Shown: positions 26,780 to 34,645, numbered from the stretch's first letter. The stretch is 64,000 nucleotides of DNA from Collinsella sp. (GCA_018373675.1 JAHAGQ010000001.1:62001-126000); one strand, 5' to 3'. Translations and numbers: made by a program. Notes: a model not told the origin generated them from the letters alone.

Positions 26780-27751
26780 TTATTTCAGATACTCCTCAAA
26801 GAATGCCTTCAGCTTTCCAAACGGAATGATGTCCATCTGATCGTAAAGGTCGGTATGGCTGGCACCAGGGATAATGAGCAATTCCTTGTTGTCCCCGGTC
26901 AGCTTGCCGTACGCGGTTTCGCTGAAATAACGGGAGTGCGCCTTCTCGCCATGCACCAGCAGTACCGCAGAGCGAATTTCGCTGCTGTATTGCAAAATCG
27001 GCATATTCAGGAACGACAGCGAGGACGTCACATTCCAGCCACCGTTGGAGTTCAGGCTGCGGGGATGGTAGCCTCGCGGAGTTTTGTAGTAGGCGTAATA
27101 GTCCGCTAAAAACTGCGGCGCATCCTCCGGTAATGGATCGACCACGCCGCCCACCAGCGCATTGCTGCCGTTTTTATAGTCCTCGGTGCGCTGCGCGTTC
27201 AGCGCTTTCCGCTTTTCAAAGCGTGCCTGCTCGGAATCCTCGGCGTCAAAATAGCCGTTGGCGGTCACACGGGTCATGTCGTACATGGTCATAGCCGCGG
27301 TAGCTTTGATACGGGTGTCGATGGCCGCCGCATTGACCGCCATGCCGCCCCAACCGCAGATACCGATGATGCCGATACGCTCCGGGTCAACGCTTTCCTG
27401 CACAGAGAGGAAATCCACCGCTGCGCAGAAGTCCTCGGTGTTGATGTCCGGCGATGCCACATAGCGGGGCGTGCCGCCGCTCTCGCCGGTATAGGACGGG
27501 TCAAAGGCAATCGCGAAAAAGCCCAGCTCCGCCATCTTCTGCGCGTACAGACCGGAAGACTGCTCCTTCACAGCGCCAAACGGGCCACTGGCGGCGATGG
27601 CGGGCAGCTTGCCTTCCGCGTTCTTAGGCACGTACACGTCGGCAGCCAGCGTGATGCCGTATCGGTTGTGGAAGGTCGCCTTGCTGTGCTCAACCTTGTC
27701 GCTTTTGGGGAACACCTTGTCCCATTCCTGCGTCAGTTTCAACTGCTCCAT
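26780..27751 (-). CDS. Alpha/beta hydrolase, dienelactone-hydrolase-like
   Basis: This 323-residue hydrolase has the family's order: NRYGITLAADVYVP, AASGPFGAVKEQSSGLYAQ, FDPSYTGESGG, the nucleophile elbow IGICGWGGMAV with Cys in place of Ser, and a C-terminal His in PGASHTDLYDQ. The Cys elbow matches dienelactone-hydrolase-type enzymes such as YcjY relatives. It follows the decarboxylase/cupin gene by 2 bp, so both share the MerR-type promoter at 28.74 kb. The substrate is unknown; a role in clearing reactive carbonyl or lactone compounds is an inference. Confidence 0.85.
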   Translation of the reverse strand: MEQLKLTQEWDKVFPKSDKVEHSKATFHNRYGITLAADVYVPKNAEGKLPAIAASGPFGAVKEQSSGLYAQKMAELGFFAIAFDPSYTGESGGTPRYVASPDINTEDFCAAVDFLSVQESVDPERIGIIGICGWGGMAVNAAAIDTRIKATAAMTMYDMTRVTANGYFDAEDSEQARFEKRKALNAQRTEDYKNGSNALVGGVVDPLPEDAPQFLADYYAYYKTPRGYHPRSLNSNGGWNVTSSLSFLNMPILQYSSEIRSAVLLVHGEKAHSRYFSETAYGKLTGDNKELLIIPGASHTDLYDQMDIIPFGKLKAFFEEYLK

Positions 27752-27753
27752 GC

Positions 27754-28518
27754 CTAAGCCTCCTTGTCAGCCGCTTTAAGGTATTGCTCGTCGTCCACGG
27801 CCTCCAACCACTCGTTGGAGGCCTCCTCGCCCGGAACCTCCACCGCGAGATGGGAGAACCAGCTGTCAGGCACCGCACCGTGCCAGTGCTTTACGCCCGC
27901 GGGAATATTTACTACATCGCCAGGGCACAGCTCTTGTGCCGGTTTGCCCCATTCCTGGTAAAGCCCTCGACCAGCCACGCAGACGAGGATCTGTCCCCCA
28001 CCGCTTTTGGCGTGATGTGTGTGCCAGTTGTTGCGGCAGCCGGGCTCGAACGTAACGTTGTAAATGCCGACCTGTTCGGTGGAAAGGGGCGCGAGATAGC
28101 TTTGCCCGATAAAGTACTTCGCAAATGCGTCGTTGGGGGCACCGATGGGAAAGGCCATCTCGTTTTGATGCTGCGCCTTTGCGTCGGCAGCGTCTTCGTC
28201 CGCCCAGACCTCCTTCGCCATGCGGAAGGCCGCCCATGCCTTGGGCCATCCCGCGTAAAATGCCGCGTGCGTAAGGATTTCCGCTATCTCCGTCCTGGTC
28301 ACGCCATTGTTCTTTGCGGACATCAGATGGTATTGGAACGAAGAGTCCGTCAGCCCCTGTGCCATCAAGGCAACCACCGTCACCACGCTGCGGTCTCGAA
28401 GGGAAAGCCCGTCTTCTCGGCTCCACACCTCGCCGAACAGCACATCGTCATTGAGCTGTGCAAATTTGGGGGCAAAGTCCCCCAGGGCATCTCTGCCTGC
28501 CGTTTGTTTAATTGCCAT
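27754..28518 (-). CDS. Carboxymuconolactone decarboxylase-like domain fused to cupin
   Basis: The start at 28518 (MAIKQTAGRD) has AGGAAA upstream and gives 254 residues. Residues of about 10-110 are a CMD/AhpD-like domain (LSLRDRSVVTVVALMAQG, EIAEILTHAAFYAGWPKAW), though without the CxxC of AhpD. Residues of about 130-235 are a cupin (WHTHHAKSGGGQILVCVAGRG, CPGDVVNIPAGVKHWHGA) with the metal-binding His set. This fusion is common in anaerobes next to MerR regulators and hydrolases. The reaction is not established. Confidence 0.87.
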   Translation of the reverse strand: MAIKQTAGRDALGDFAPKFAQLNDDVLFGEVWSREDGLSLRDRSVVTVVALMAQGLTDSSFQYHLMSAKNNGVTRTEIAEILTHAAFYAGWPKAWAAFRMAKEVWADEDAADAKAQHQNEMAFPIGAPNDAFAKYFIGQSYLAPLSTEQVGIYNVTFEPGCRNNWHTHHAKSGGGQILVCVAGRGLYQEWGKPAQELCPGDVVNIPAGVKHWHGAVPDSWFSHLAVEVPGEEASNEWLEAVDDEQYLKAADKEA

Positions 28519-28582
28519 GATCGATTTCCTCTTGTCGATGGTTCTGGACACAAATCTCTTTCCGCGCAGCCAAGTTGCCCGC

Positions 28583-28690
28583 CTAGATTCCCATGCCTAT
28601 TCGTCGCGCCTGCTCCAGAGCAGGATGCCCGGCGATATTACCCACGTCGTTCACGCCGCCGGCGAAAACCGTTCCGGCAAGCGTGCGCCT
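28583..28690 (-). pseudogene. C-terminal remnant of a flavodoxin-type gene
   Basis: Leftward translation gives TLAGTVFAGGVNDVGNIAG, then HPALEQARRIGMGI and a stop at 28583. This resembles the end of long-chain flavodoxins, where a GK-x2-FATGG strand is followed by a helix with HPAL-x2-A-x2-LG. No start codon or FMN loop remains. It lies between the MerR-type promoter and the decarboxylase gene, so the operon probably once began with a flavodoxin. Confidence 0.45.
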
Positions 28691-28734
28691 TTGGCGAAAA
28701 TCCCTTGCGCTCCCAATTTATATTGACGAGAATG

Positions 28735-28765
28735 AAGGTAATACCTAAACCTAACTTTAGGTCAA
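28735..28765 (-). promoter_or_regulatory. MerR-type promoter with 19-bp spacer and central dyad
   Basis: On the minus strand TTGACC (28765-28760) and TACCTT (28740-28735) are 19 bp apart. Between them lies the dyad ACCTAAA-N6-TTTAGGT (28743-28762). A long spacer filled by a dyad is the classic arrangement that MerR proteins activate by untwisting DNA. The nearest regulator is the divergent MerR gene at 28797. Confidence 0.7.
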
Positions 28766-28796
28766 GGAGTAAATTCGAGATTTGTCCGGAGGGACC

Positions 28797-29237
28797 ATGT
28801 ACACAATCGGACAGGTGGCGGAGATGTTCGATCTGCCCGTTTCCACGCTGCGTTATTACGACAAGCAGGGATTGTTCCCGGAATTGGAGCGGACGTCCGG
28901 CATTCGCCGATTCGGCGATACGGAACTCGAGGCGCTTCGGGTCATCGAATGCCTGAAGAAGGCGGGAATGGAGATCAAGGACATCCGCCTGTTCATGGAA
29001 TGGTGTGCAGAGGGTCCATCAACATACCCCCAGCGCAAGGCCATGTTCGAGGAGCGAAAGGCCCACATGGAGTCGGAAATCGCAAACATGAACCGTGCGC
29101 TGGATATGCTGAGGTTCAAATGCTGGTACTACGAGCAGGCGATCCAAGATGGCAACGAAGATAGAGTAAAGGCGCTGATTCCCGACAATTTGCCGGAAGA
29201 AATCAAAGATACCTACGATAACGCCCACGCTCAATAA
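28797..29237 (+). CDS. MerR-family transcriptional regulator
   Basis: The ATG at 28797 follows CCGGAGGGACC and gives 146 residues. The N-terminal winged helix is complete (MYTIGQVAEMFDLPVSTLRYYDKQGL, RRFGDTELEALRVIECLKKAGM). A coiled-coil dimer helix follows, then a short C-terminal tail without the Cys residues of metal sensors. It is divergent from the decarboxylase/hydrolase operon and most likely binds the 19-bp-spacer promoter between them. It resembles the AdhR/NmlR-type stress regulators. The inducer is unknown. Confidence 0.9.
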   Translation: MYTIGQVAEMFDLPVSTLRYYDKQGLFPELERTSGIRRFGDTELEALRVIECLKKAGMEIKDIRLFMEWCAEGPSTYPQRKAMFEERKAHMESEIANMNRALDMLRFKCWYYEQAIQDGNEDRVKALIPDNLPEEIKDTYDNAHAQ

Positions 29238-29296
29238 TGCCGCCCGATGCTCAAGGGGCTTTGGCAAGGGCTCTTTCCGAGCAGAACGAAAAAGAA

Positions 29297-29324
29297 AGCC
29301 TCCGAACCAGAGGGTCCGGAGGCT
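29297..29324. terminator. Terminator hairpin after the MerR gene
   Basis: AGCCTCCG and CGGAGGCT form an 8-bp stem. The minus strand continues with TTTCTTTTTCG, so it is strongest leftward. Rightward it is followed by the weaker TGTTATT. Confidence 0.6.
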
Positions 29325-29627
29325 GTTATTCCCGTTATTTCGCTGGTGGCTTTGCTCTATGGCGACACCGAAACAACATCAGGCGGTACTCGACGGTATC
29401 AAAACGCGAGTTCAGAAGCAGGTTCCCGTTAATCCCGCTCAGTGACTAATCCAGTCCGAGTGTTGTCGATGCGTGTCGCGTCGTACCACCTAAGGGCCAA
29501 TTCGTGCCCAATTTGGGCGAATCAGGCCCTTGATTCGCAATTTTGTGAATGGCTCAATTGATTCGCAAAACCGCAGGTCGCCTTTTTAATCACTCCCTAG
29601 TCTCCGCCGGGGTTCGTAGCGGGTGGC

Positions 29628-29888
29628 GTGAAAAGGGGTGATTCAAAGGGTCGGAGAGATGTCTATAGCGCAATCTTCTGGTATTGGCGCGGTGAGGGAC
29701 TTCTCACCTCCATCAGTCCAAATCGTCAAGCTCCGAAAGACGTCGAGCCAGAGAAAAAGGACCTATTTCCCGTCATGGATTGGGTTTACCTGCATGACTA
29801 GAGCCCTGGTGTAATTGACTGGATCACCGTCCCGAGAACCGGTATCGACCTGCCTGTCCGCCAAGCTCCTTCTTCAGCTCCAGCCTAG
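29628..29888 (+). pseudogene. Decayed sortase fragment
   Basis: One reading frame gives RRDVYSAIFWYWRGEG, then DLFPVMDWVYLHD, a TAG at 29799, and directly after it VIDWITVPRTGIDLPVRQAP to a TAG at 29886. The DW...(N)P-x-VI-x-WI-x-VP-x-T-x-ID-x-PV-x-QAP pattern is the N-terminal core of class B/D-like sortases of Coriobacteriia. The catalytic His and Cys regions are missing. It is therefore a non-functional remnant. The rest of 29340-29940 shows no gene. Confidence 0.5.
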
Positions 29889-29945
29889 CATCTGATTCGC
29901 GCCGCTATAAGCGAAAACCGAAGAGATGCGTCTTAGCCAAGAAAA

Positions 29946-29964
29946 TAAGGTTAGCCTTATCTTA
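29946..29964. promoter_or_regulatory. DtxR/IdeR-like iron box
   Basis: TAAGGTTAGCCTTATCTTA agrees with the 19-bp IdeR/DtxR consensus TTAGGTTAGSCTAACCTAA at 15 positions by my count. It lies 56 bp upstream of the methyltransferase start. A second dyad, AGTTAGA-N4-TCTAACT, lies at about 29985-30002, next to a TATTAT that could be the -10. Confidence 0.5.
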
Positions 29965-30019
29965 CTTCATGATTCGTGTATTATAGTTAGATGACTCTAA
30001 CTGTTTGGGGGCGACAGCC

Positions 30020-30648
30020 ATGCACGAACGCGAGGGTTTCTGGGACAAGAACGCCGGTCGGTATGACCGTTTCATGCGAAACGACCGGGCGGCGTATGAG
30101 AAGATGTATGGGCTGATCCGGCCGGTAGTGAAAGCAAAAACCGTACTGGAGGTTGCCACCGGCACGGGGCTTATCGCAAAGAGCATCGTGAATGCGGCGG
30201 CGCACATCGAGGCTACGGACGCCTCTGCAAAGATGATCCTTGAAGCAAAGCGGGACAATCAATCCGCAAAGCTGCACTTTTCCGTACAAGATATGTTCCG
30301 CCTGCCCTATACACAGAAGTCCTTCGAAGTGGTGATCGCGTCCAACGCGCTTCACATAGTGCCGCATCCGGAAAAGGCCCTGCAAGAAATCAGGCGGGTG
30401 CTGAAGGACGACGGCGTGCTCATCGCGCCAACCTTCACCCACGCGGGAAACTCGGTTTCCGGCAAGGCAAAAGCTTTTTCATGAGTATGGCGGGGTTCCC
30501 CCTCCACAGCAGGTGGACAAGCGAGGAATACCTGCGTTTCCTGCGTCAAAACGGCTGGGCGGTGCAGAAAAGCGCGGTGCTGAAGGCCTCGTTCCCGCTG
30601 ACCTATGCGGAATGCACGAAATCGGAGGGGCCAGATGTCGTTCTTTGA
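30020..30648 (+). pseudogene. Class I SAM methyltransferase broken by a one-base frameshift
   Basis: The start MHEREGFWDKNAGRYDRFM and motif I (VLEVATGTGLIAKSI) are intact, and the frame is open to a TGA at about 30482. At 30476-30480 a run of five T gives ...KAKAFS-stop. With one more T the frame would continue as AFF, MSMAGFPLHSRWTSEEYL, FLRQNGWAV and SAVLKASFPLTYAECTK to the TGA at 30646. That is the normal C-terminal third of this family. A one-base loss in a homopolymer is the simplest cause. It overlaps the next gene start by a few bases. Confidence 0.75.
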
Positions 30649-31000
30649 AAACACCCGCAAGCCCGTGGGCCTCGGCGGGAAACTTATGGTTGCCATGATG
30701 AATCTGGGCCACAGCCCTGTGGCGCGGTGGGGACTTCGATTTCTACGACTTGCGCCAAATGCCAAGGTGCTGGATTGCGGCTGTGGCGGCGGGGCGAACA
30801 TAAAACGGCTGCTGGAAAAATGCCCGCATGGCGTCGTCAAAGGCATCGACTATTCGCCCGTCAGCGTGGAGAAGGCTAGAAAGCTCAACCGAACTGCAAT
30901 TCAGGAGGGGCATTGCGCCGTTCTGCAAGGCAGTGTGGCGGATATGGTATTTGAGGACGTCATGCGGGCATTTTTGCATCCATCCTGCACATGGCAATAG
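30635..31000 (+). pseudogene. Second class I methyltransferase, truncated
   Basis: The ATG at 30635 follows GGAGG. The frame shows MSFFENTRKPVGLGG, motif I VLDCGCGGGANIKRLLEK and SPVSVEKARKLN, then GSVADMVFED. There the homology ends and 14 unrelated residues lead to a stop. Intact members of this family are around 200 residues long; this one has 121 and lacks the motifs after the second strand. It looks like the left side of a deletion whose right side is the membrane-protein tail that follows. It may be non-functional. Confidence 0.7.
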
Positions 31001-31056
31001 GCATGACGGTCATAGCGGCTGTGCTGGCGGCGATTGTGACAGTTGTTATTCACTGA
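30967..31056 (+). pseudogene. C-terminal tail of a lost membrane protein
   Basis: In a different frame from the truncated methyltransferase the sequence reads GIFASILHMAIGMTVIAAVL, then AAIVTVVIH and stop (31054-31056). This is one clean membrane helix ending a protein. Nothing in frame precedes it, so it fits the right junction of a deletion. Confidence 0.4.
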
Positions 31057-31067
31057 GGAAGAAACCT

Positions 31068-31898
31068 ATGAAATGTAAAATTGAGAAAAACACCGTTCAG
31101 GAGACGCTGATCCTCCCGCTGTATTCCCGGAAGCTGTGTACGGAGCTGTACCCGAACCTTTATAGGGATGAAACAGCGGTTCGTCTGCTCGACCAGATCG
31201 ACTACGACTTTTCAGAGGCAGAGAAAAACTCCCGTAGCCTGATGCAGCGCTTTGGTGCGCTGGAGGTGGCCACACGGCAGAGTGATCTTGCTTTCGAGGT
31301 GCGGGATTACCTGAAAGGCCACCCCAATGCGGCGGTGGTCAATCTGGGCTGCGGGCTGGACAACACCGGCAGAACCTGCGACAACGGTAGATGCAAGATC
31401 TACAATCTGGACTTCCCGGATGTGATCGCCTTGCGGCAGCAGCTACTGCCCGCCGGGGATCGGGAACAAAATATCCCCTGCGACCTGAAAGACACCGCAT
31501 GGTTTGGCAAAATCGATGCCTCCGGCGGGGCGGTGCTCTTTGCCTCCGGGGTGTTCTATTACTTTCTAACCCAGCAGGTCCGGGAACTGGTGCGGGAGAT
31601 GGCGGACGCTTTCCCCGGCGGTGTGCTGGTCTTTGATGCTGCCAATCGAACGGCAGTAAAGATGATCGCAAAAACATGGCTTAAGACTGCAAAAATCAAG
31701 GATGTGGGGGCATATTTTGCGGTTTCGGATGCCGCCAAGGAAATCGGCACGTGGAACAGCCGCCTGCAGGTCACAAGTCGCGGCTATATGCTGGGTTACA
31801 ACGATTTGAGGGACCCTTCTGTCAGCGGCTTTTTCCGGTTTCTCGCAAGGGTCGGTGACAACGGGATGAAAATGCAAATCGTGAAAATAAGATTTTGA
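31068..31898 (+). CDS. Class I methyltransferase, leucine carboxyl methyltransferase-like
   Basis: The ATG at 31068 has GAGGAA upstream and gives 276 residues. The protein follows the LCM/PCMT-like family: LILPLYSRKLCTELYP, VRDYLKGHPNAAVVNLGCGLDNTGRT (motif I), IYNLDFPDVIALRQQLLP and ILFASGVFYYFLTQQVRELV. It is the only intact methyltransferase of the three in this cluster. In related bacteria such genes stand in metal-responsive or siderophore-like loci. Here only the DtxR-like box 1.1 kb upstream points in that direction. A terminator-like hairpin follows at 31977. Confidence 0.82.
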   Translation: MKCKIEKNTVQETLILPLYSRKLCTELYPNLYRDETAVRLLDQIDYDFSEAEKNSRSLMQRFGALEVATRQSDLAFEVRDYLKGHPNAAVVNLGCGLDNTGRTCDNGRCKIYNLDFPDVIALRQQLLPAGDREQNIPCDLKDTAWFGKIDASGGAVLFASGVFYYFLTQQVRELVREMADAFPGGVLVFDAANRTAVKMIAKTWLKTAKIKDVGAYFAVSDAAKEIGTWNSRLQVTSRGYMLGYNDLRDPSVSGFFRFLARVGDNGMKMQIVKIRF

Positions 31899-31907
31899 GT
31901 GGCAAAA

Positions 31908-32024
31908 ATGAAGCGCGCTCACTTTGACGTTGAAGAAGACGGCTTTTACGGCACATATTGGGCGTGCAAGGACACGCGAGGGAGGCCGGACGTGGCCTTC
32001 CTCGTTTTTATTCATGGACTTTAG
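31908..32024 (+). pseudogene. N-terminal fragment resembling acyl-CoA thioester hydrolases
   Basis: A 38-codon frame reads MKRAHFDVEEDGFYGTYWAC, then KDTRG and a short unrelated end before TAG. The FDVEE-GF-GTYWAC opening looks like the start of BAAT-type acyl-CoA thioester hydrolase or hydrolase-like proteins. The rest is missing, probably lost at the IS200 junction 70 bp downstream. It overlaps a terminator-like hairpin, so the coding reading is tentative. Confidence 0.3.
31977..32011 (+). terminator. Rho-independent terminator after the methyltransferase
   Basis: CGAGGGAGGCC (31977-31987) and GGCCTTCCTCG (31994-32004) form a GC-rich stem. It is followed by TTTTTATT. Confidence 0.75.
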
Positions 32025-32092
32025 TCCGTGCCGCGCGGCATAGAAAGCCACCCGATCAGCGGGTGGAGGCCAATTTCCGCTACGCGACAAAA

Positions 32093-32143
32093 ACCTTCCC
32101 CCTAGCATGAGGATTGTTCAGGTCATCATGCTAGGGGGAAGGT
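32093..32143 (+). repeat. IS200-type left-end hairpin
   Basis: ACCTTCCCCCTAGCATGA (32093-32110) is the perfect complement of TCATGCTAGGGGGAAGGT (32126-32143), with a 15-base loop. It directly precedes and partly covers the start region of an IS200 transposase-like frame, as the subterminal hairpin of IS200/IS605 elements does. A second hairpin (CCACCCGATCAGCGGGTGG, 32049-32067) lies just upstream and may belong to another element end. Confidence 0.7.
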
Positions 32144-32150
32144 GATTGCT

Positions 32151-32429
32151 GTGGCCCAGAAAGCCAACAGCCTCGCGCACACGAAATGGCTGTGCAAGTA
32201 CCGCCATCGCACCGAGGTCAAGCTCGTCGCCGCCATCGCCGAGAAGCACCCCAAGGTGCGCTTTGCCGTGAGCTGCACCTCGGCCTACGCCGACCTCTAC
32301 GACCACATGGAGCAGGCCCTGCGCAAGCGCGTGGCCAACGCGGTGGAGGTCGTCCGCTCCGACATCAGCCCCGCGCTTCTTGTCCACACCGGTCCAAACC
32401 TCGTTGGTGTGGCGATCCAGGGACTCTAG
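32151..32429 (+). pseudogene. Chimera: IS200 transposase start fused in frame to a DegV-like tail
   Basis: The first 17 codons from GTG 32151 read VAQKANSLAHTKWLCKY, the exact style of IS200 TnpA proteins, which normally continue with HIVFTPKYRRK. Instead the frame continues with RHRTEVKLVAAIAEKHPKVR and ends in EVVRSDISPALLVHTGPNLVGVAIQG. That end matches the C-terminal lobe of DegV fatty-acid-binding proteins (SP-x-(I/L)-x-VHTGPG-x-VGVA). A deletion joined the two at about 32202. Neither part can be functional in the usual way, although the fused frame is open. Confidence 0.65.
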
Positions 32430-32462
32430 CGGAGGCGGGGCGTCCTGCCCAAAAACAAATGC

Positions 32463-32512
32463 AAAAGACGAGCGCTTCTTGCCGCCCAATTGGCAAGAAG
32501 CGCTCGTCTTTT
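32463..32512. terminator. Strong bidirectional terminator
   Basis: A 21-bp perfect stem (AAAAGACGAGCGCTTCTTGCC at 32463-32483 with its complement at 32492-32512) ends in T4 on both strands. It ends the sugar-kinase operon from the right and the DegV remnant from the left. Confidence 0.92.
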
Positions 32513-32544
32513 CTTAACGCGTTGTATGGCGGAGAGAGCGCAAG

Positions 32545-33429
32545 CTACGCGAGCGCCCTTCTTGCCAGCTCGGCCGCGCCGAGGATTCCTTGGTCGCCGC
32601 CGCAGCCCGGGGCGCAGATGTAGTTCTCTATGTCCTTAAGCTCGGCGGTCTGGATGTAGCCACCCAGATATTCAAGGGTCTTCTTGCGGACGATGCCGTA
32701 GAGCTGCTCCTGGTGCATCACGCCGCCGCCGAGGACGATGCGGCGAGGCGAGTACATGAGCACGAGGTTCGCGCACATCTGCCCCAGATAATCCCCCTCG
32801 AGCGCCCACACCTCAGCGTTGTCCGCGAGCTCGGCCGCGGGCTTTCCCCAGCGCGCGGCGATGGCGGGGCCGGAGGCGAGGCCCTCGAGACAGCTCGCGT
32901 GGCTCGGGCAGACGCAGCGTCCCTCCTCGGTGGGACGGGTCTTTACCAGCATGTGGCCGGCCTCGGGGTGCAGCATGCCGTGAAGGAGCCTGCCCGCGCA
33001 CATGACGCCCGCGCCCACGCCGGTGCCGATGGTCACGTAGACGGCGTCCTCGAGCCCCTTGCAGCAGCCGAAGACCACTTCGCCGAGGCAGGCAACGTTC
33101 ACGTCCGTGTCGTAGGTCACCGGAATCCCGAGGGCGTCGGCGAACGCGGCGCGAAGACCATAGCCTCGCCACGCGAGCTTGGGCGTCTGGAGGATGGAAC
33201 CGTAGCGCTCATCGTTGGGGTCGACGCAGGTCGGGCCGAAGGCACCGATGCCCAACGCGTCCACATCGCGGGCGGTGAACCACTCGACCATTTGCGGGAC
33301 GGTCTCGGCGGGCGTAAGCGTCGGGGTTTCCATACGGTCGAGGACCTCGCCGTCGCCGGACACCACGGCACAGACCATCTTGGTCCCGCCGGCCTCGAGG
33401 GCGCCGAGCCTCATTTGCTTTTCGCTCAT
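32545..33429 (-). CDS. ROK-family sugar kinase, fructokinase-like
   Basis: This 294-residue kinase has the ROK layout: the phosphate loop GALEAGGTKMVCAV, GIGAFGP, YDTDVNVACLGE with the catalytic Asp, VYVTIGTGVGAGVM and the zinc site GHMLV...CVCPSHASCLEGLASG. The RIVLGGGVMHQEQL block follows. It is closest in look to bacterial fructokinases of the ScrK/GmuE type. It is the last gene of the PTS/GH172 operon. Since sugars entering by the PTS are already phosphorylated, a separate kinase suggests that the glycosidase releases one unphosphorylated hexose inside the cell, with fructose the best guess. Confidence 0.9.
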   Translation of the reverse strand: MSEKQMRLGALEAGGTKMVCAVVSGDGEVLDRMETPTLTPAETVPQMVEWFTARDVDALGIGAFGPTCVDPNDERYGSILQTPKLAWRGYGLRAAFADALGIPVTYDTDVNVACLGEVVFGCCKGLEDAVYVTIGTGVGAGVMCAGRLLHGMLHPEAGHMLVKTRPTEEGRCVCPSHASCLEGLASGPAIAARWGKPAAELADNAEVWALEGDYLGQMCANLVLMYSPRRIVLGGGVMHQEQLYGIVRKKTLEYLGGYIQTAELKDIENYICAPGCGGDQGILGAAELARRALA

Positions 33430-33508
33430 GCGATCCTCCTTACAAAGGGGCGCCCGCAGTCATGGTCAACCGCGGGCGCCCATAACGTTGGCTTGTTTCG
33501 AGGCGACC

Positions 33509-34633
33509 CTACCTGGGCACGCGGTCCTGCCTTGCGGCAAACGGGGCGAGCACGGCGTGCGGCTCGCTTTGGTACCAGTAGGCGACGGTGGAGATGTCGT
33601 CCTCGCGCTCGTAGAGCTTGATGTCGTCGTTGCCGAGGTCCTGGAACGTCACGCGCAGGTCCTCCTTGAACGAGATCGGGTCGGGAAGGTGCCACCTGTA
33701 GAGGCCGTGCCTGGGCAGCGCGTCGTCGTTGGTCGCGAGCATCGGGTTCGGGTTCGGCTTGCCCGCGCTGAAGCGGTCGCGCGTGGCGTCGCGCGTCGAG
33801 CGGTACGGGTAGCCGGCGAACAGCGTGTTGAAGCACTGCGCCTCGGGCAGCGCGTGGGGCGGCCTGTCGAGGAAGGCCCAGGCACCGCCGAAGTAGTCCT
33901 CGGCTCCCGTCGAGGTGACCGTAGGGAACTCCTCGTCGCCGTCGAGGAAGAACTTCATCTCGCCCTCGCCCCACCAATAGCGCTCCAGGGCGCACAGGGC
34001 CATGTAGGTGCCGACGTAGTAGCCCTTACCGCGCACGCCGTCGAGCACGGTGTAGTCGACGCCCCTGCGGGTGCTGCGCTCGCGGTTAAAACGGGCGTGG
34101 AAGTACATGGCGTCGTCCGGCACGTCGGTGAGCGCGTAGTTGAACGTATAGAAGATGTACTTAATGAACCCGGGGTGCTCGCTCGTAAGCGTGACCTTGG
34201 CGTGCTTCCTGAAAGGCATCTCGAAGTAGCAGTTCATGCCGCCCGTCGGGTTCACGCAGATGGGCATCGAGTTGACGATGGCGCGCTCACCGAAGCCGTT
34301 GCAGAAGAAGTCGCCGACAGGGCACTCGACCGAGGGGGTCTCCTCGTCGTCCCAGTAGAAGCGCAGTACGAGGTCGCGCATGACGAAGCTGCCTGCGGCG
34401 GTCTTGTCGGGGACGGTCATCCAGATGTGGCGGATGATGCCGGGGCCCTCGATGTCCGCGAGCGTGATGGTCTCGCCGGACTCAAGGGGCACGCAGCACG
34501 AGCCCTTGCGGCCGACGCCGAGGTGGCTGGCCGACATGGCGGCGCGGCCCTTCTCGCCCGTGATGTTCTCGGGGGTGATGGCGCGGCTTTCCTCACCGCC
34601 GTGCATCCACACGTCCTTAAGGTACTCTCTCAT
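33509..34633 (-). CDS. GH172 (DUF2961) glycoside hydrolase
   Basis: The 374-residue protein is a full DUF2961 domain: ADIEGPGIIRHIWMT, RFYWDDEETPSVECPVGDFF, NSMPICVNPTGGMNCYFEMPF, RYWWGEGEMKFFLDGDEE and the family hallmark STGAEDYFGGAW (Glu245, an expected active-site residue), with PYRSTRD and HLPDPISF after it. GH172 enzymes include alpha-D-fructofuranosidases that open difructose dianhydride I and exo-acting D-arabinofuranosidases. No signal peptide is present, so it works on imported sugar. It lies 12 bp after the IIA gene in the same operon. The true substrate is unproven. Confidence 0.88.
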   Translation of the reverse strand: MREYLKDVWMHGGEESRAITPENITGEKGRAAMSASHLGVGRKGSCCVPLESGETITLADIEGPGIIRHIWMTVPDKTAAGSFVMRDLVLRFYWDDEETPSVECPVGDFFCNGFGERAIVNSMPICVNPTGGMNCYFEMPFRKHAKVTLTSEHPGFIKYIFYTFNYALTDVPDDAMYFHARFNRERSTRRGVDYTVLDGVRGKGYYVGTYMALCALERYWWGEGEMKFFLDGDEEFPTVTSTGAEDYFGGAWAFLDRPPHALPEAQCFNTLFAGYPYRSTRDATRDRFSAGKPNPNPMLATNDDALPRHGLYRWHLPDPISFKEDLRVTFQDLGNDDIKLYEREDDISTVAYWYQSEPHAVLAPFAARQDRVPR

Positions 34634-34645
34634 CGTCGACCTCCT

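Larger units (their letters stand above)
29238..30019. other. Long gene-poor stretch with decayed sequence
   Basis: Apart from the terminator, the sortase remnant and the DtxR-like box, no supported gene is visible. A small hairpin (ATTCGTGCCCAATTTGGGCGAAT, near 29500) and two copies of TTGATTCGCAA (near 29540 and 29565) occur. This marks the left border of the methyltransferase debris region. Confidence 0.6.

Noticed and set aside
31908..32024. The 38-codon frame as an intact small gene.
   Set aside because: It resembles only the first part of a larger hydrolase family and overlaps a terminator-like hairpin, so I list it as a fragment.
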